A stretch of 26,905 bases of DNA from Pelargonium cotyledonis (Eukaryota > Streptophyta > Magnoliopsida > Geraniales > Geraniaceae), in contig JAYMTA010000554.1 of NCBI GenBank assembly GCA_036897625.1, forward strand, positions 1-26,905. Reading direction: 5' to 3'. Below, piece after piece: positions 8,658 to 19,400 of this stretch (within the stretch, counting starts at the first letter, position 1; the number at the start of each line of letters is the position of its first letter). A model generated the notes under the pieces. The model searched no databases. It had not been told where the DNA came from and worked only from the letters and a program-made list of their open reading frames with translations. The position numbers were made by a program, and so were the translations under genes.

Positions 8658-11600
8658 TTATTGTCTTTGGCCGCTCAAAAGTGGCTGAGTTGCAGAACCT
8701 GCAAAAAAACACAAGAATTAGATAGTCAAAATTTAAGAGATGGACAATTATTTGCTATATTTCCATAAGACTATTGTAGTATTGTCAGAAATGGATTACT
8801 CAAGAAGATGATTGGGTCATTGATCAGTGATGGGCCACAAAGAAATGTTGCTCATTTAACAAAAAATTGGCCCAGTACAGTTTGATGCAAATAAGAAATA
8901 ATTTTGAAACAATGATCTTAAAATTTCACTCTCTGTCCTCTCTTCATCACAACTTCTATGGAGACACCATTTAATCAAACTTTTCAGTTTTCAAGTTTAA
9001 GTGCTATGGTGGAAATGGAAAATGAGGTCGGTTAGATTAAAAAAATGATTACATAAAATGTATGTGCATGCATCTACTGAAATAAAGAAAACAGCAAATG
9101 AACAAGGCACAAATGGTGACATTACCTCCATTTTGCACCCTGCTGGATGAAGGAACTGGTTTCCTACTTTTCTCTGTAATTTCTGCAGCAACAAGCCGTG
9201 ATAGTAGACCTCCCGCGATAAGAGCACCAAACGATAGCATCCAGAAAACAGCATCCCATCCCTTTGCGGAAAGGAACCCCGTTAGAAGAGGACCAAGAGC
9301 CGCTCCAGCTGATCCAGTACCATCAATAATGGCTGTTACTGTGGCCAGAGCTCGAGAGTCCCCTTTGAGAGAACTGTGCGTACCAAGGTCGGCAGAAACT
9401 GCGGTTGTGATAAGCGCATAGGGCCCGTTTATAAACAAGCCAGTCATAATCATGAGCAAAATGTTGGCGGTCTTTGATATACCCCCATATGCACGGTATA
9501 AGTACATACAAGGAATTGAAGCATACATAAAGGTGGCAGCTGTAATAGCCCTTGCATTGAGTTTATCAGATATGTAGCCAGCAAGAATCCCACCAAAAAT
9601 TCCCCCCACATCAAACAGTGTGGAAAGATTTCCAGAAGACTTCACAGATAAATACTCACCACCAATATCTGCAAAATTGTAAAGGAGAATGAGATGCAAA
9701 CATTAAACTAGATTAATTTACAATCTCTCTGCTAAGTTGATGAGCAATAAACTATATTCATTAAATAATTACAAATGATATCAACTATAAATTTTCTTTT
9801 TAGTACTGAAAAGATGCAATGAGTCCTTATCGATGAGTAACTGGGTGACAATAACAATTCTCTCAGTATATAAATTTATAGGCTCTTGGTGTCAATTACA
9901 TCACCCATTGCTTATTCTAAGGAGTTATATGTCATATTCTGTCAGATATTTTGAACAAGAAAAAGAACTTACAGTTATAGTAACATAATCTTTACGGAAT
10001 AAGAACTTTCCTTCATCCTTCTTGTTGCAAGCCATAATTAGAGCATTAGTCTTTGCACAACAATACATACTCTATACATGTTCATTATAAGACACGGTGA
10101 ATAACATGCCATGTTTCGTATGGTACTTGGATAGTCACCTTAGAAATAGCACTTTGGTCAATGAAGACAATATGGCTCTAGGAATACTCTTAGTCAGATG
10201 GATGCCTATGAGGTAGAAAGTTGACCAGATAATTCATACTTTTGCTACAACTACCACAACAACAACAACAAAAAATCTACTAGGAACCTGAATATTTTAC
10301 TTTCCATATGTGACTCAAAACCTAACTCCATGTTTCAGCAACCTCGTCTTCCGAAGTGACTCAACAATAGGCAAGATGCAATGTTACCTCCTAACAACAT
10401 AAAATAGTGAAGTAGTGAACTTAAGACAAATTAAAGACGATATATAACCTTTACCTTCAAATATTTTTCATTTAACCAATCAAACAACCTTTGACTGATG
10501 CTTCTATAAATATTTATACATATTATGGTGAATTCCCAAATGCAAAACTAGAACCTAGCTATATATACGACTAAACCAATTTGATCTCATTCAGACTTCA
10601 ATTATTAACAAAACCCTTTTGATCTCCATACTCAGGGATCAAATTTAGAAGCAATGCCAGATACCATAAGTTGTAATAATGTGAAAGAACCCAATTGTAA
10701 AGTTACACTAGCTCTACTTTCCTTTCAACAATTAAGCTAATAAACATGCAATAGAAGTGGAACTACCTGTCTGACTTAAGTAAAATGGTAACCAATACAG
10801 AAACGTGTATGCCACGAGCTTTGCGAAGAATAGGCACAATGCAAATGGTATAACTCCTGGTATCATACAAGCTCCAACAAACCCAACACCTTTCTTGTTC
10901 GCCGAAGCTGCTGCCTTCCTTTGAGTAGCCTCTTCATCACCAGGAGACCCCTCGCCATCTGCAGGGGTACTGTGCGGACAAGGAAACCCAAGATCCTCGG
11001 GGTAAGCAGGCAAGAACAAGTAAACCATTATGCCACCAAGAAAGATAAATGCACCAGGAACCACAAAAGACCATCCCCATCCACAGTCCAAAACACTAGC
11101 TGCAAGAAGGGATCCACTGATATTCCCCACCGAAGTATGCGCATTCCAAATACCCATTATCAAACCCCTCTTCCTCTTCCCAAACCAGTTACCAATAACA
11201 GCAACCACCGAAGGCCACCCGGTCGCCTGAAACAACCCAGCAACCATTTGCATGGAAAGGTAATACCAAAACCTATGAATATTAAAAAAATATCCCATCC
11301 CGAACAACCCAACAAAAAGACCACTGGTGAGCATCCCGGTCGTCAAGAACAAGCGGAGGTCCAGAGTATCCCCCAAATGCCCAGCAACATACATCCCTAC
11401 GGAATAGCAAGCCAAAAAAGCAACATCAATCTCCCCCAATTTGGAGGTACCATCTGTTCCGTTAAACGGAGCCCAACCCTCGTATTTGGATCTGTGTACC
11501 GATTCAGCTCCGGCAAGAGATGTTTCCTTGACAAAAACCTCGCCGACCGGCCATGGATAGGCGGTGGTCTGATTGGCGTAAGGATTGGAATTGGCGTCAG

Positions 11601-11769
11601 GATACAGAACACTCTTGACAATGCTACTAGGTTTTCGAGAAGCATGGTAACAAGTATAAGCTATGAATGTGACCAACAGAACCACGTATCTGTACGTCGT
11701 GATGCTCCAATCTCTGCCTCTTGCGCTCCTCACTGCCGCAATACCAGGCGGGATTCCCCTCCGATGCAT
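8658..11769 (-). CDS. G3PP: Glycerol-3-phosphate transporter (G3Pp family, OPA/SLC37, MFS)
   Basis: Three exons on the minus strand: 11769-10767, 9668-9126 and 8698-8658 (stop TAA 8660-8658). Both introns are phase 1 with GTAG...GCAG and GTAATG...GCAG, giving 528 residues. The N-terminus ([20 protein letters not shown], then [20 protein letters not shown]) is typical of plant G3Pp proteins, organophosphate:phosphate antiporters. About 12 membrane spans are expected; a long hydrophilic loop with NQT and NGT sites lies between spans 1 and 2. [16 protein letters not shown] and [12 protein letters not shown] are family-conserved, and a charged loop (about 265-300) separates the two halves. The last exon codes for only 13 residues and gives the dileucine-like TQPLLSG. 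Overall it looks closest to G3Pp4-type proteins from memory. The substrate (glycerol-3-phosphate/phosphate exchange) is known for the family, not shown here. The start is the first ATG before the conserved N-terminus. Confidence 0.93.
9669..10766 (-). other. Intron 1 of the G3Pp gene
   Basis: A 1098-base phase-1 intron. It contains a short ACAAC run near 10255-10271 and no recognised nested gene or transposon. Confidence 0.85.
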
Positions 11770-12170
11770 GTTTCGTCACTCTCAAATCAACCAATTTCTT
11801 CAAATAAATGAATAAACCGATTTCTTTCTCTGAAAATTTACAAAATACGCATGATCACCATCGCTAACACAGAAATTGATCCGAGAGACGATTTTGAAAA
11901 GTACAGGAAGGAATGGGAAGCTTTTAGAAGGGAAATTTATTTGGTTTGATTGTTGAAGAGTAGTGAATGTTGAGCCGCGAACGGCGATTGTAAATTTTCT
12001 GGTTTTGCCTGAATTGGAATTGAAATGTTGGTGTGGGAGAGAGAGGGATGGGAGGGAGAGCGAGGTTGGCGGGAGGGAGAGTTTGGGCCGTGGCAGAGCA
12101 TTCGACATTGACATTTGGTGGGCTCTGCTTTGGATTTGGTGTTGTTGAGCCCACAAAACAAACACCAATC
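11770..12170 (-). promoter_or_regulatory. Leader and promoter region of G3Pp, shared with the L19 relict
   Basis: On the minus strand this region is pyrimidine-rich (CTCCCTCCC, CTCTCTCTCCC near 12038-12085), like plant 5' UTRs, and lies between the G3Pp start and the first remnant of the bL19 gene on the plus strand. The genes are head-to-head, so the interval would have served both. No clear TATA box was found and a leader intron cannot be excluded. Confidence 0.45.
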
Positions 12171-14161
12171 CATAGCCCATAACCATTCAATCCACACAAG
12201 GAAAGGAAGGTAGCGAATAAATTGGGGTTTCCAGCGACTGTTTCTGCTGGTTCGGTGAGGAGACGGTCTTTTGTTGTCGCGGTCACGGCGCCGGAAAGTG
12301 GAAGCATAATCTGAAGTTGTAGCTGCTGAAGAGAATAATGGGGTCAGTGTGTTCGTCTTCTGTTTGGCTGCTTAGAAAATGTCTTCAAGAAATGCAATAT
12401 TTGCTAGCTTCACTGACCTATATATTGAAAAATGGTCCACTTAATAGTTCCTAGTTCAACAGTTTCACCAGTTTTTTTAGTGGAGCATTTCAATTTTAAG
12501 CTATGTTTTCTTGGTTGCTAAGAAAATGTAGGGAAAGGACTGACATAGAAAAGGCTCTAATCTGTGAATTAACTTGTTCGAAAATGAAGTACTGTAAATC
12601 TAGCAAAAACGTTTTGTTCTCTTTGATCATCATGTTCATGTACTGCTGGATTTAGATGATTTCCAATAAGGTCAATGTTTCCTTTTGAGTAGAAATTGAA
12701 TAAAGGAGCAATTGAGGCATCAGTAAGCGCAACTGTTCTGGTCTAGCTTTTAGAATTGTATTGGAGACGTTGTAGATATTAAACTGGTAAACATCCTAAT
12801 TGTTCCAGTCTAGCTTTTAGAATCCCTCTAATTGAAGTTCTCAGTGAGTTTCTTTCTGTCATTGACTTACAGGAGTTCCTCAAAATAGTCGTAGGTTGGC
12901 AAATTCTGGCCTTCGCTCCACAATTTGGTTTTGGAGGATAAAGGCTGGCATAGGAGTTGAGATTGCGCTCCCATTGTAAGTATCTCTTTTCCATCGCCAT
13001 GCGGTTTAGTTTGGATTTTTTGACTGTTTTGGTCGGAGGAAGAATTATATATGTGTGTGTGTTTAACTGTTTAAGTACTCTGGAATAAAGTAGTTGGTTC
13101 GTGCGTGATCTTTCTGGTGTATACTTACTATGAACAGACTAGCATTTAGAAACTCAAACATATAGGAAGAGAAAGGTGACAGTCACTTGTAAATTTATAA
13201 CAAAAATGGCATTGATTTTTATTTGCTAATGATAAATGCCACAAATACTGGTTCCTGTCCTTTGTAGAGGATGTATTTTGACCAATGAAAGGGCAGTGAA
13301 GGGTCATAAGGAGGTAAATGTTGAGTTTAGAAAGTTGTGATAACTATTAACCATTACCAGTCTTTCTATGATGTGATAATATATGGTTACAGTGTTGGAA
13401 ATGGATATGATACAAATTGTTAGGCATAGAATATGAGAGATGGGCGTGTGGACATGACAACTTAAGTTTCTAGATATATGATATGCGATTGTGGAATGGT
13501 AGTCCATGCCTTGTAATAATGACGAAGAGATGTAGGAATACTGAACTATAATCAATTTGGTTGTTAGAAAGAAAATCTAATCAGGATATACTCTTGGACC
13601 CTTGGTGAAGGTTTTTCCAAGCTTAAGTTAATTTTTTCCGATTAGAAACTTTATGTTGTGTATAGTGGAGTATTCTGCCACAAAAATTTGAAAAAAAAAA
13701 AAAAAAATTGTGGGTTGATATAGGATACATGAAATACACAGAACACATTCTCTAGTATCCTAGAGGAATACATCAAATTAGTTATCATGAAAAAAGGAGA
13801 GCGAGAGAATGCAATGTAGTGATCCACACTTGTACTTTGGAAACCTGAGGAGTACAAAGATTGAAAACTTGTTTCTCAACGTTGAAGATCTATATTTTGA
13901 AAATGTTGTAGCAATATTCAAAGGAATTTTGGTATCCCTATAGAAGTTGATTCTGCTGCTCCTTTTGACTCCATCATTCATTGTCATGTTTCATACAATG
14001 CCTGCCTATTTGTTACAAATATGCGATCCGATCTATTTTGTCATAAGTAAAGATACTCACTGAACGTCAAATAGATAGCAGTGATCCGGCACAGGAAGGT
14101 TAGAAGGGTTAGGTTGTACTATCTTGAAGACAAGCTTCCCGGGTTCTCCACTTTCAAATGA
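12170..14161 (+). pseudogene. Decayed bL19 organellar (plastid-type) ribosomal protein gene, introns retained
   Basis: Four pieces of bL19 lie in order. Piece 1 (about 12190-12347) reads GFPATVSAGSVRRRSFVVAV, transit-peptide-like, then after a frameshift SEVVAAEENNGV. Piece 2 (12693-12786) reads KLNKGAIEASVSATV, then TAG and a frame change, then GDVVDIKL before a donor (CTG|GTAAAC). Piece 3 (12873-12975) reads VPQNSRRL, lacks about ten residues, then continues IKAGIGVEIALP, ending at GTAAGT. Piece 4 (14053-14161) reads YSLNVK, TAG (14072-14074), then HRKVRRVRLYYLEDKLPG and STFK before TGA. These match the plastid/mitochondrial bL19 landmarks VPENRRRL, IAGVGVEIVFP, YSPNIKEIKV and [22 protein letters not shown]. 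Introns are retained, so this is not a retrocopy. No start codon fits piece 1. bL19 sits at the ribosomal subunit interface; this copy cannot make it. Confidence 0.85.
12729..12823 (+). repeat. Short direct duplication inside the L19 relict
   Basis: GTTCTGGTCTAGCTTTTAGA (from 12732) recurs as GTTCCAGTCTAGCTTTTAGA (from 12801), about 69 bases apart. The first copy lies where bL19 should code for PVPDLRTG; the second lies in the following intron, so it probably arose during decay. Confidence 0.7.
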
Positions 14162-15081
14162 GATACACAAACACTCCTGCATCTGCTCATTTTGCCTTCA
14201 AAGTCGTTTGTCGAATCCTCTGACATTGTAAGAACTAAGTTTCTGCAAAGCCTTCTTTTTCTTTTTGAATTATGCATTACTTCATTCTTTCTTTGGGTTT
14301 GATGTGGAAAACATTGTATGGATATTGGTAATGTATTTGTAAAGAAAATCAAAATCTCTGAACTAGTCTTTGGCATTTTCCTATTATCTTAGGTTGGGCA
14401 AGGGAATGATTCTTGGATATGAACATAAGCCAAATATTGTTTGCCGAACTATTGTCCCAACAATTATAAATATGTTTATTGCATGTCTCTTGTTAAGTTG
14501 TTGTTGCTTGTGAGAACTGTGTGTTAGTTTTGAGTCCTCATCAGCATCAAAGAATGTACATTTTTGTTTCATGTGAACATTTCTGGGGATTAAATATGAC
14601 AGGCAACACATTAGGTGTGCCCATGATTTATGCACAACAATTATTGGTGAGAGAAAAGAAAAAGTCAGGCAAGTTCGAAGATTGGCTCATTGGATTTTAC
14701 TGTGACTAATTTTGAGAAAGGAAAGTCTAGACAATTCTTTTGAATGCTGCACATCTGTCTCTTGTAGGCTGTCTGGTAGATGCAATAAGAGGGACCCAAT
14801 ATTAATGATAAGTTCATATCCTAAAAATGTTGTTACTTATTTATTTTTGTTGAATAATTATTTGATTATAATTACAGGGTCACCTACTTGATAGAATAGC
14901 CATTGCTTTGTGTTTTTATTGATGAGTAGCATAAAAATCCAAAACAACAAATGGGAAGGAGAAAGTGATTTGAAAGTTGATGGTTTGATCAGCGTCATCA
15001 AATCAATTTTTGTGTTTATTATTAAATCAGATGACAGATCTGATGAGTCGTTGGCAAAGTCATTTATGAGGCCGTTTGAGT
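14162..15081. other. Intergenic, 3' of the L19 relict
   Basis: AT-rich with no recognised gene, RNA or repeat. It separates the L19 relict from the arabinogalactan protein fragment. Confidence 0.45.
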
Positions 15082-15260
15082 TTAGATAACAAGAACAAGT
15101 CCAAGCAATGCATCTCCACCCAAGCCCAAGCCCATGTTGATGCTGATGTTGCTTGCCCCATAGCCCTCGGTGGCCGACATTGATCCTGGATTCAACGCTG
15201 GCATCCCCGACATGCCTATGGCCAACATCTCTGGCGAGGTGGGCGACGGAGGGGACACGA
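15082..15260 (-). pseudogene. 3'-terminal fragment of a second arabinogalactan protein gene
   Basis: The minus strand from 15260 to the stop at 15084-15082 aligns without a frame break to the last 58-60 codons of the gene at 5153. It reads SPPSPTSPEM, then PALNPGSMSATEGYGASNIS, then NMGLGLGGDALLGLVLVI and TAA; the intact gene has SPPSPASPEM, SPGSVPATEGSGGSSISI and MGLGGAALLGLALVF. Upstream of 15260 the similarity stops abruptly: no signal peptide, proline-rich core or start is found. The orientation is the same as the intact gene, about 9.9 kb away. It lacks secretion signals and start, so it is called a broken copy. Confidence 0.8.
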
Positions 15261-16492
15261 ATTCTTTATGTAATTGTTGTCAGTAGTTCGAGCTCTTCAA
15301 ACTGCAGGGAAGTATTTAGTGCATTCAACTTGATAATTCAAGTTGATTGAGAGGATTTAATGTCTTTGATTTGATTGTCCGAGATGTTTTAGCCATTAAG
15401 GCTCAGTTTAGTAGTGACAATTTTTTTATTTTTGGGTTGTTATGTTTACCAAGTGGCCCACGAATTAATTAATTTTTTGACTAATTTTTTTTTTGGTTGA
15501 TTTGCAAGTCATCAATTTTATACTGTATTTTTAATCATTCGTTCTAAATTAATAATATTTTTTTTGTTTGCATTAAAGAAAAAGAACATTAATTCATTTT
15601 GAGACAAAATGTATGGAAGAGTAGTAAGAACCAAGGAGTAGAGTGACAGCTGATTAAATCAAATTCAATTTGATTTGAAGTTTGTATTGAAACATGAGGT
15701 CTGATAGGATAAATTCACTCAATTTACATTAAATTAAACGGATTTTTATCATATTAAATTTTAAATGTTCGCGTATTCATATTCGGATCGTCGGCTCTGT
15801 TAATCAAGGAGTAAAAGTGAAGCAAAAAGTGACCACAAGGGTTAAAAACATGAAATAAAAGAAAAATGGTTGATTAGACTTAAGAGAGAAATGAGATGGA
15901 GAGAAGGGCCCACATGAGTTAGTTGCACTTTAGAAGGTGGCGTCACTGTCTCCTCTTGCCTTAGGCCGCGTGTCCACAACACCACCTCCCCTCTTTCTCT
16001 GATCGAATCGAACCAGCCACCACCCACCCGGCACGTCGGAGAAATTCTCAACCTCAACATCTCCTTCCCGAAACAACATCACCGCCGGTTTTTCTCCGAG
16101 AACGAAGCTCTCTTCAGACCCGACTTTCGCGGCCGATTCCGTAGCCAGCCATTTAGCTTTTAGAGCACAAGAATTTGGACCGAGCAATTCGTTGCCTTCC
16201 TCGCCCTCCGTTCACCACATGTTCGTTCTCCATTAATTCTCTCTCTATCTCTCCATCTGTATTATCGATTCACTCTCGTACTAACTCTCTAGAAATCTCC
16301 GTCTCTAATCTTGTATTGTTGATTTTGGAGCCGATAATGGAATCGTGACCTCACCTGACCTAGGTCTTCTGGTTTTTACATCTTTCGTTTTTGTTTTGTT
16401 TTTTGTTGTGTTCCGTGCAGTGAGGTGAATGAGAATTGGCGATTTTGATTGATTGTTGATCGTTCCAGTGATCTCTGGTGGGGCCTGTCGTC
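15261..16492. promoter_or_regulatory. Promoter and 5' leader region of the VAP gene
   Basis: AT-rich up to about 15840, including a perfect hairpin AAATCAAATT-C-AATTTGATTT (15656-15676) and a possible lone Stowaway-like end near 15598-15640. From about 15950 the plus strand becomes CT-rich (CACCACCTCCCCTCTTTCTCT), like a plant core promoter and leader. A pyrimidine tract ending TTCCGTGCAG at 16420 is a good acceptor, so a 5' UTR intron before the ATG at 16493 is likely. Its donor was not fixed. Confidence 0.5.
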
Positions 16493-19400
16493 ATGAGTTC
16501 TACTGCTGCTTCTGGCCAGCTTATCTCTGTTCATCCCAATGAGCTCAAGTTCCTATGTACTCTCCCTCTCTCTCAACCTATAAATTCTTTTGAACTTTTT
16601 TATTTTGATTTGTAGAAATTCTCAAGAATCTACAATGAAAATTAGGTTTATGTAGGGATTATAGGTATTTGGATTTAATGTATTATATTTTGAAGTGTTG
16701 AATCATTTTGATTTTTCGCTTGACATTCATTAGTTTGAATTACAAAATTGGGCATAAGATTAGATCTAGTGATGGTTAACAACTAATAGAACATTTAAGA
16801 TGTCAGTGCGAAATGGTAGCACTGGCGGCTAAAAATGTGATGTGTAGTTTAGGAAGACGTGCCAGAGTAGTTCAGGAAACAGAGAAAAATTTATCAGATT
16901 TTTGAATTTAAGCTGATGTGTTTGGAGTTTGATGGTGATAGAAAGAAGGTAACTTTATTAGATAATCCAGGCTGGACTAATTTGATGTCTAAATCTTGTA
17001 GGTTTCAGCTATGGTTATTCTGTAACCTAATCATGCATGGTTAGCTGGTATAACTTTAAATCTGCCCAAAACATTTGCTCATAGAAAGCATGAGATTTAT
17101 TTGAATCAAACTGGCCTTTTCATTTTATCTGATTCTAGGCAGATATTTTTTTTTATTGGTGATACCAACACCATGAAGGGAGGCTAGAACCTGAGATCTC
17201 GAGGGGATCAAACACCTTAAACCGCTTGCCCCAGTGGGTGTTGGTATTCTAGGCAGACACTTGTTTTCGTTTTTTAAGCTTAGAATCCAGAATGAGCTCT
17301 CTCTAGTTATATTTTTGTTGTTAGAATTTTGTTCTAAATTATGATCATGAAATTCTGTGATCAGTTGAGCTGGAAAAGCAAAGCTATTGTGATCTCAAAG
17401 TTGTGAACAACACCGAAAAACATGTTGCTTTCAAGGTCTACTCCTGCTATTCAGTTTTTTATTTTTATTTTTTTTATGGTTATACATTTCCTGTTAAATA
17501 ATTCAATTGATTTCGTTGGACCTGACATGTTTCCCCTTTCTTTGAAATAGGTTAAAACTACTTCACCTAAGAAGTACTTTGTCCGGCCAAACACTGGCGT
17601 AATACAGCCTTGGGACTCAAGTGTCATCAGAGGTGACATTATGCTACTTTGTCATGATTTTCTAATTGGATTTTTTTTATTTTTTTTTATAACATGATAA
17701 GGATTTGTTGATAGGATATTATTATAATAAGCTCCTTACAATCAGATTTCCTTTGTAGAAGTGATCATTAGTATGGATTGATTTCAGTAGATAGTGATTA
17801 GAACTGCAGTAGACACCAGTTAGGAGAATGTTACATTTTGGCTATTTTCCATTTAAGAATTTATTATCTCTTCAACAGACCATAAGACCTTTAATGGCAT
17901 ACTGCCATGCTCTTTGAGTCTTCTTTCATTGCATTTTTTTTATTAGTTCTTATAAAATTCTTGTTAATGCTTGTTTTCAACTTACTGGCACCTGGTGGAC
18001 AGTTACCCTCCAAGCCCAGCGTGAATATCCTCCTAATATGCAATGCAAAGATAAATTTCTCCTACAGAGTACAGTAGTCCCTGCTCATTCTGATGTTGAT
18101 GAGCTTCCAGCAGAAACTGTAAGGATATCCACTGTTTACTAGGATCTTGCATATACATATTTGGTTTTCATAATTTTGAAATAGTAACTGGTGATTTATC
18201 TTCCTCTGGGCAAACAATAATGGTTGTCCATCCAGTTCACTAAGGAAAGTGGAAAAACGGTTGAAGAATTGAAACTCAAGGTTGTATACCTCCCTCCGGG
18301 TTCTCAAGGAAACTCAGAAGAAGGAGTAAGGGGCTTCGGAGGTGATACTGATGCCAACTCTGTGAGTACTACTAAAAGTTTTTGTTTTTTGGCAGTAAAC
18401 CTTGTAGTATTCCTTTTGACACGAGTGTAAAGTTTTGTGTTCCAAGTTTGTTGGAGCAAAATTTGTTGCATCACAATATAATGAACTACATATTGAAATA
18501 AAGATCTTGTCATGTTCTGTGTTTCATCAGTCGAATAGAAACCATGCAATGAGTTTATGAAATTAATAGATAGCCACTTAAACTTTTTTTGGGTGATTTG
18601 ACTTACAGAATAGGCTATATTTATGGTCCTTGCATTCATGAAAAAGTAGTAACTTTGGTTTCTTGTGAGAAGTAGCCAAGACCAAGAGAATTCAAATGGA
18701 TGTGTTTTGAATTGCTCAGAGATAATGACCTGATAGAACTTGAGGAAAATAGATAATTGGACATAACTAAGGAAACGGGAAAAGAAGTTTGGGAGAGCCA
18801 ATGCTTCTGGCATCTTAACATGCGTAATTTCACATTAGGAGATACACATATTTTGACCTTCTGTCCCAATTTACAGGCTACTGGTTGGGTCAATAGTTGC
18901 TTCAGTCAAATTTTTATGTCTTTTTGTAATACTATTTTAATTTTTTACTGCATGTAGACTGTGCAACGCCTGAAGGAAGAAAGAGATTCAGCCGTACGAC
19001 AAACTCAACAACTGCAACAGGAGCTGGTAAGTTCTGCTGTATTTTTCTGCACACCTTCACTGTTTGTGGATTGAGTTGTACTTAGCAGATACCAATGTTA
19101 TATCAATTGACCAAAATAATAGGTTATGAATTTTTAGCCAGTAACCAAAGAAAAGCAGAAATCGGCAACTCTTGAAGAAAAAAAATTCACAAAACTTGCA
19201 GAGAGCTTTTTAAGAATCAGACTGTCACATTAACTTGGTTGACTTGAGTGGTACTTATTCTATGTTTGTTTGAAATTAAGCATTCTACTAAAATGCAGTG
19301 AGAGATTTCCCAATGACAAGGAAAAAAGAGGAGAATTATTGGGATGGAGGGCTGAACACTGAAAATATTTGATGACTCCATAGCTACAAAATGAGGAACA

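Noticed and set aside
10921-11811. Long plus-strand open frame (296 codons)
   Set aside because: Antisense to exon 1 of the G3Pp transporter, which has clear homology; no domain is seen on the plus strand.
11924-12307. Minus-strand open frames of 86-128 codons upstream of G3Pp
   Set aside because: They lie in the pyrimidine-rich leader and antisense to the L19 relict's first piece; low complexity and no homology. An upstream ORF role cannot be excluded.
12190-14161. A functional L19 gene rescued by alternative splicing
   Set aside because: Frameshifts in two pieces, a missing stretch in the third and a stop within the last exon cannot all be bypassed while keeping the conserved core.
16000-16235. 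Long open stretch on the plus strand upstream of VAP (Ser/Pro-rich)
   Set aside because: No ATG in the useful part and no in-frame splice to the VAP exons; it fits an untranslated leader with CT-rich composition.
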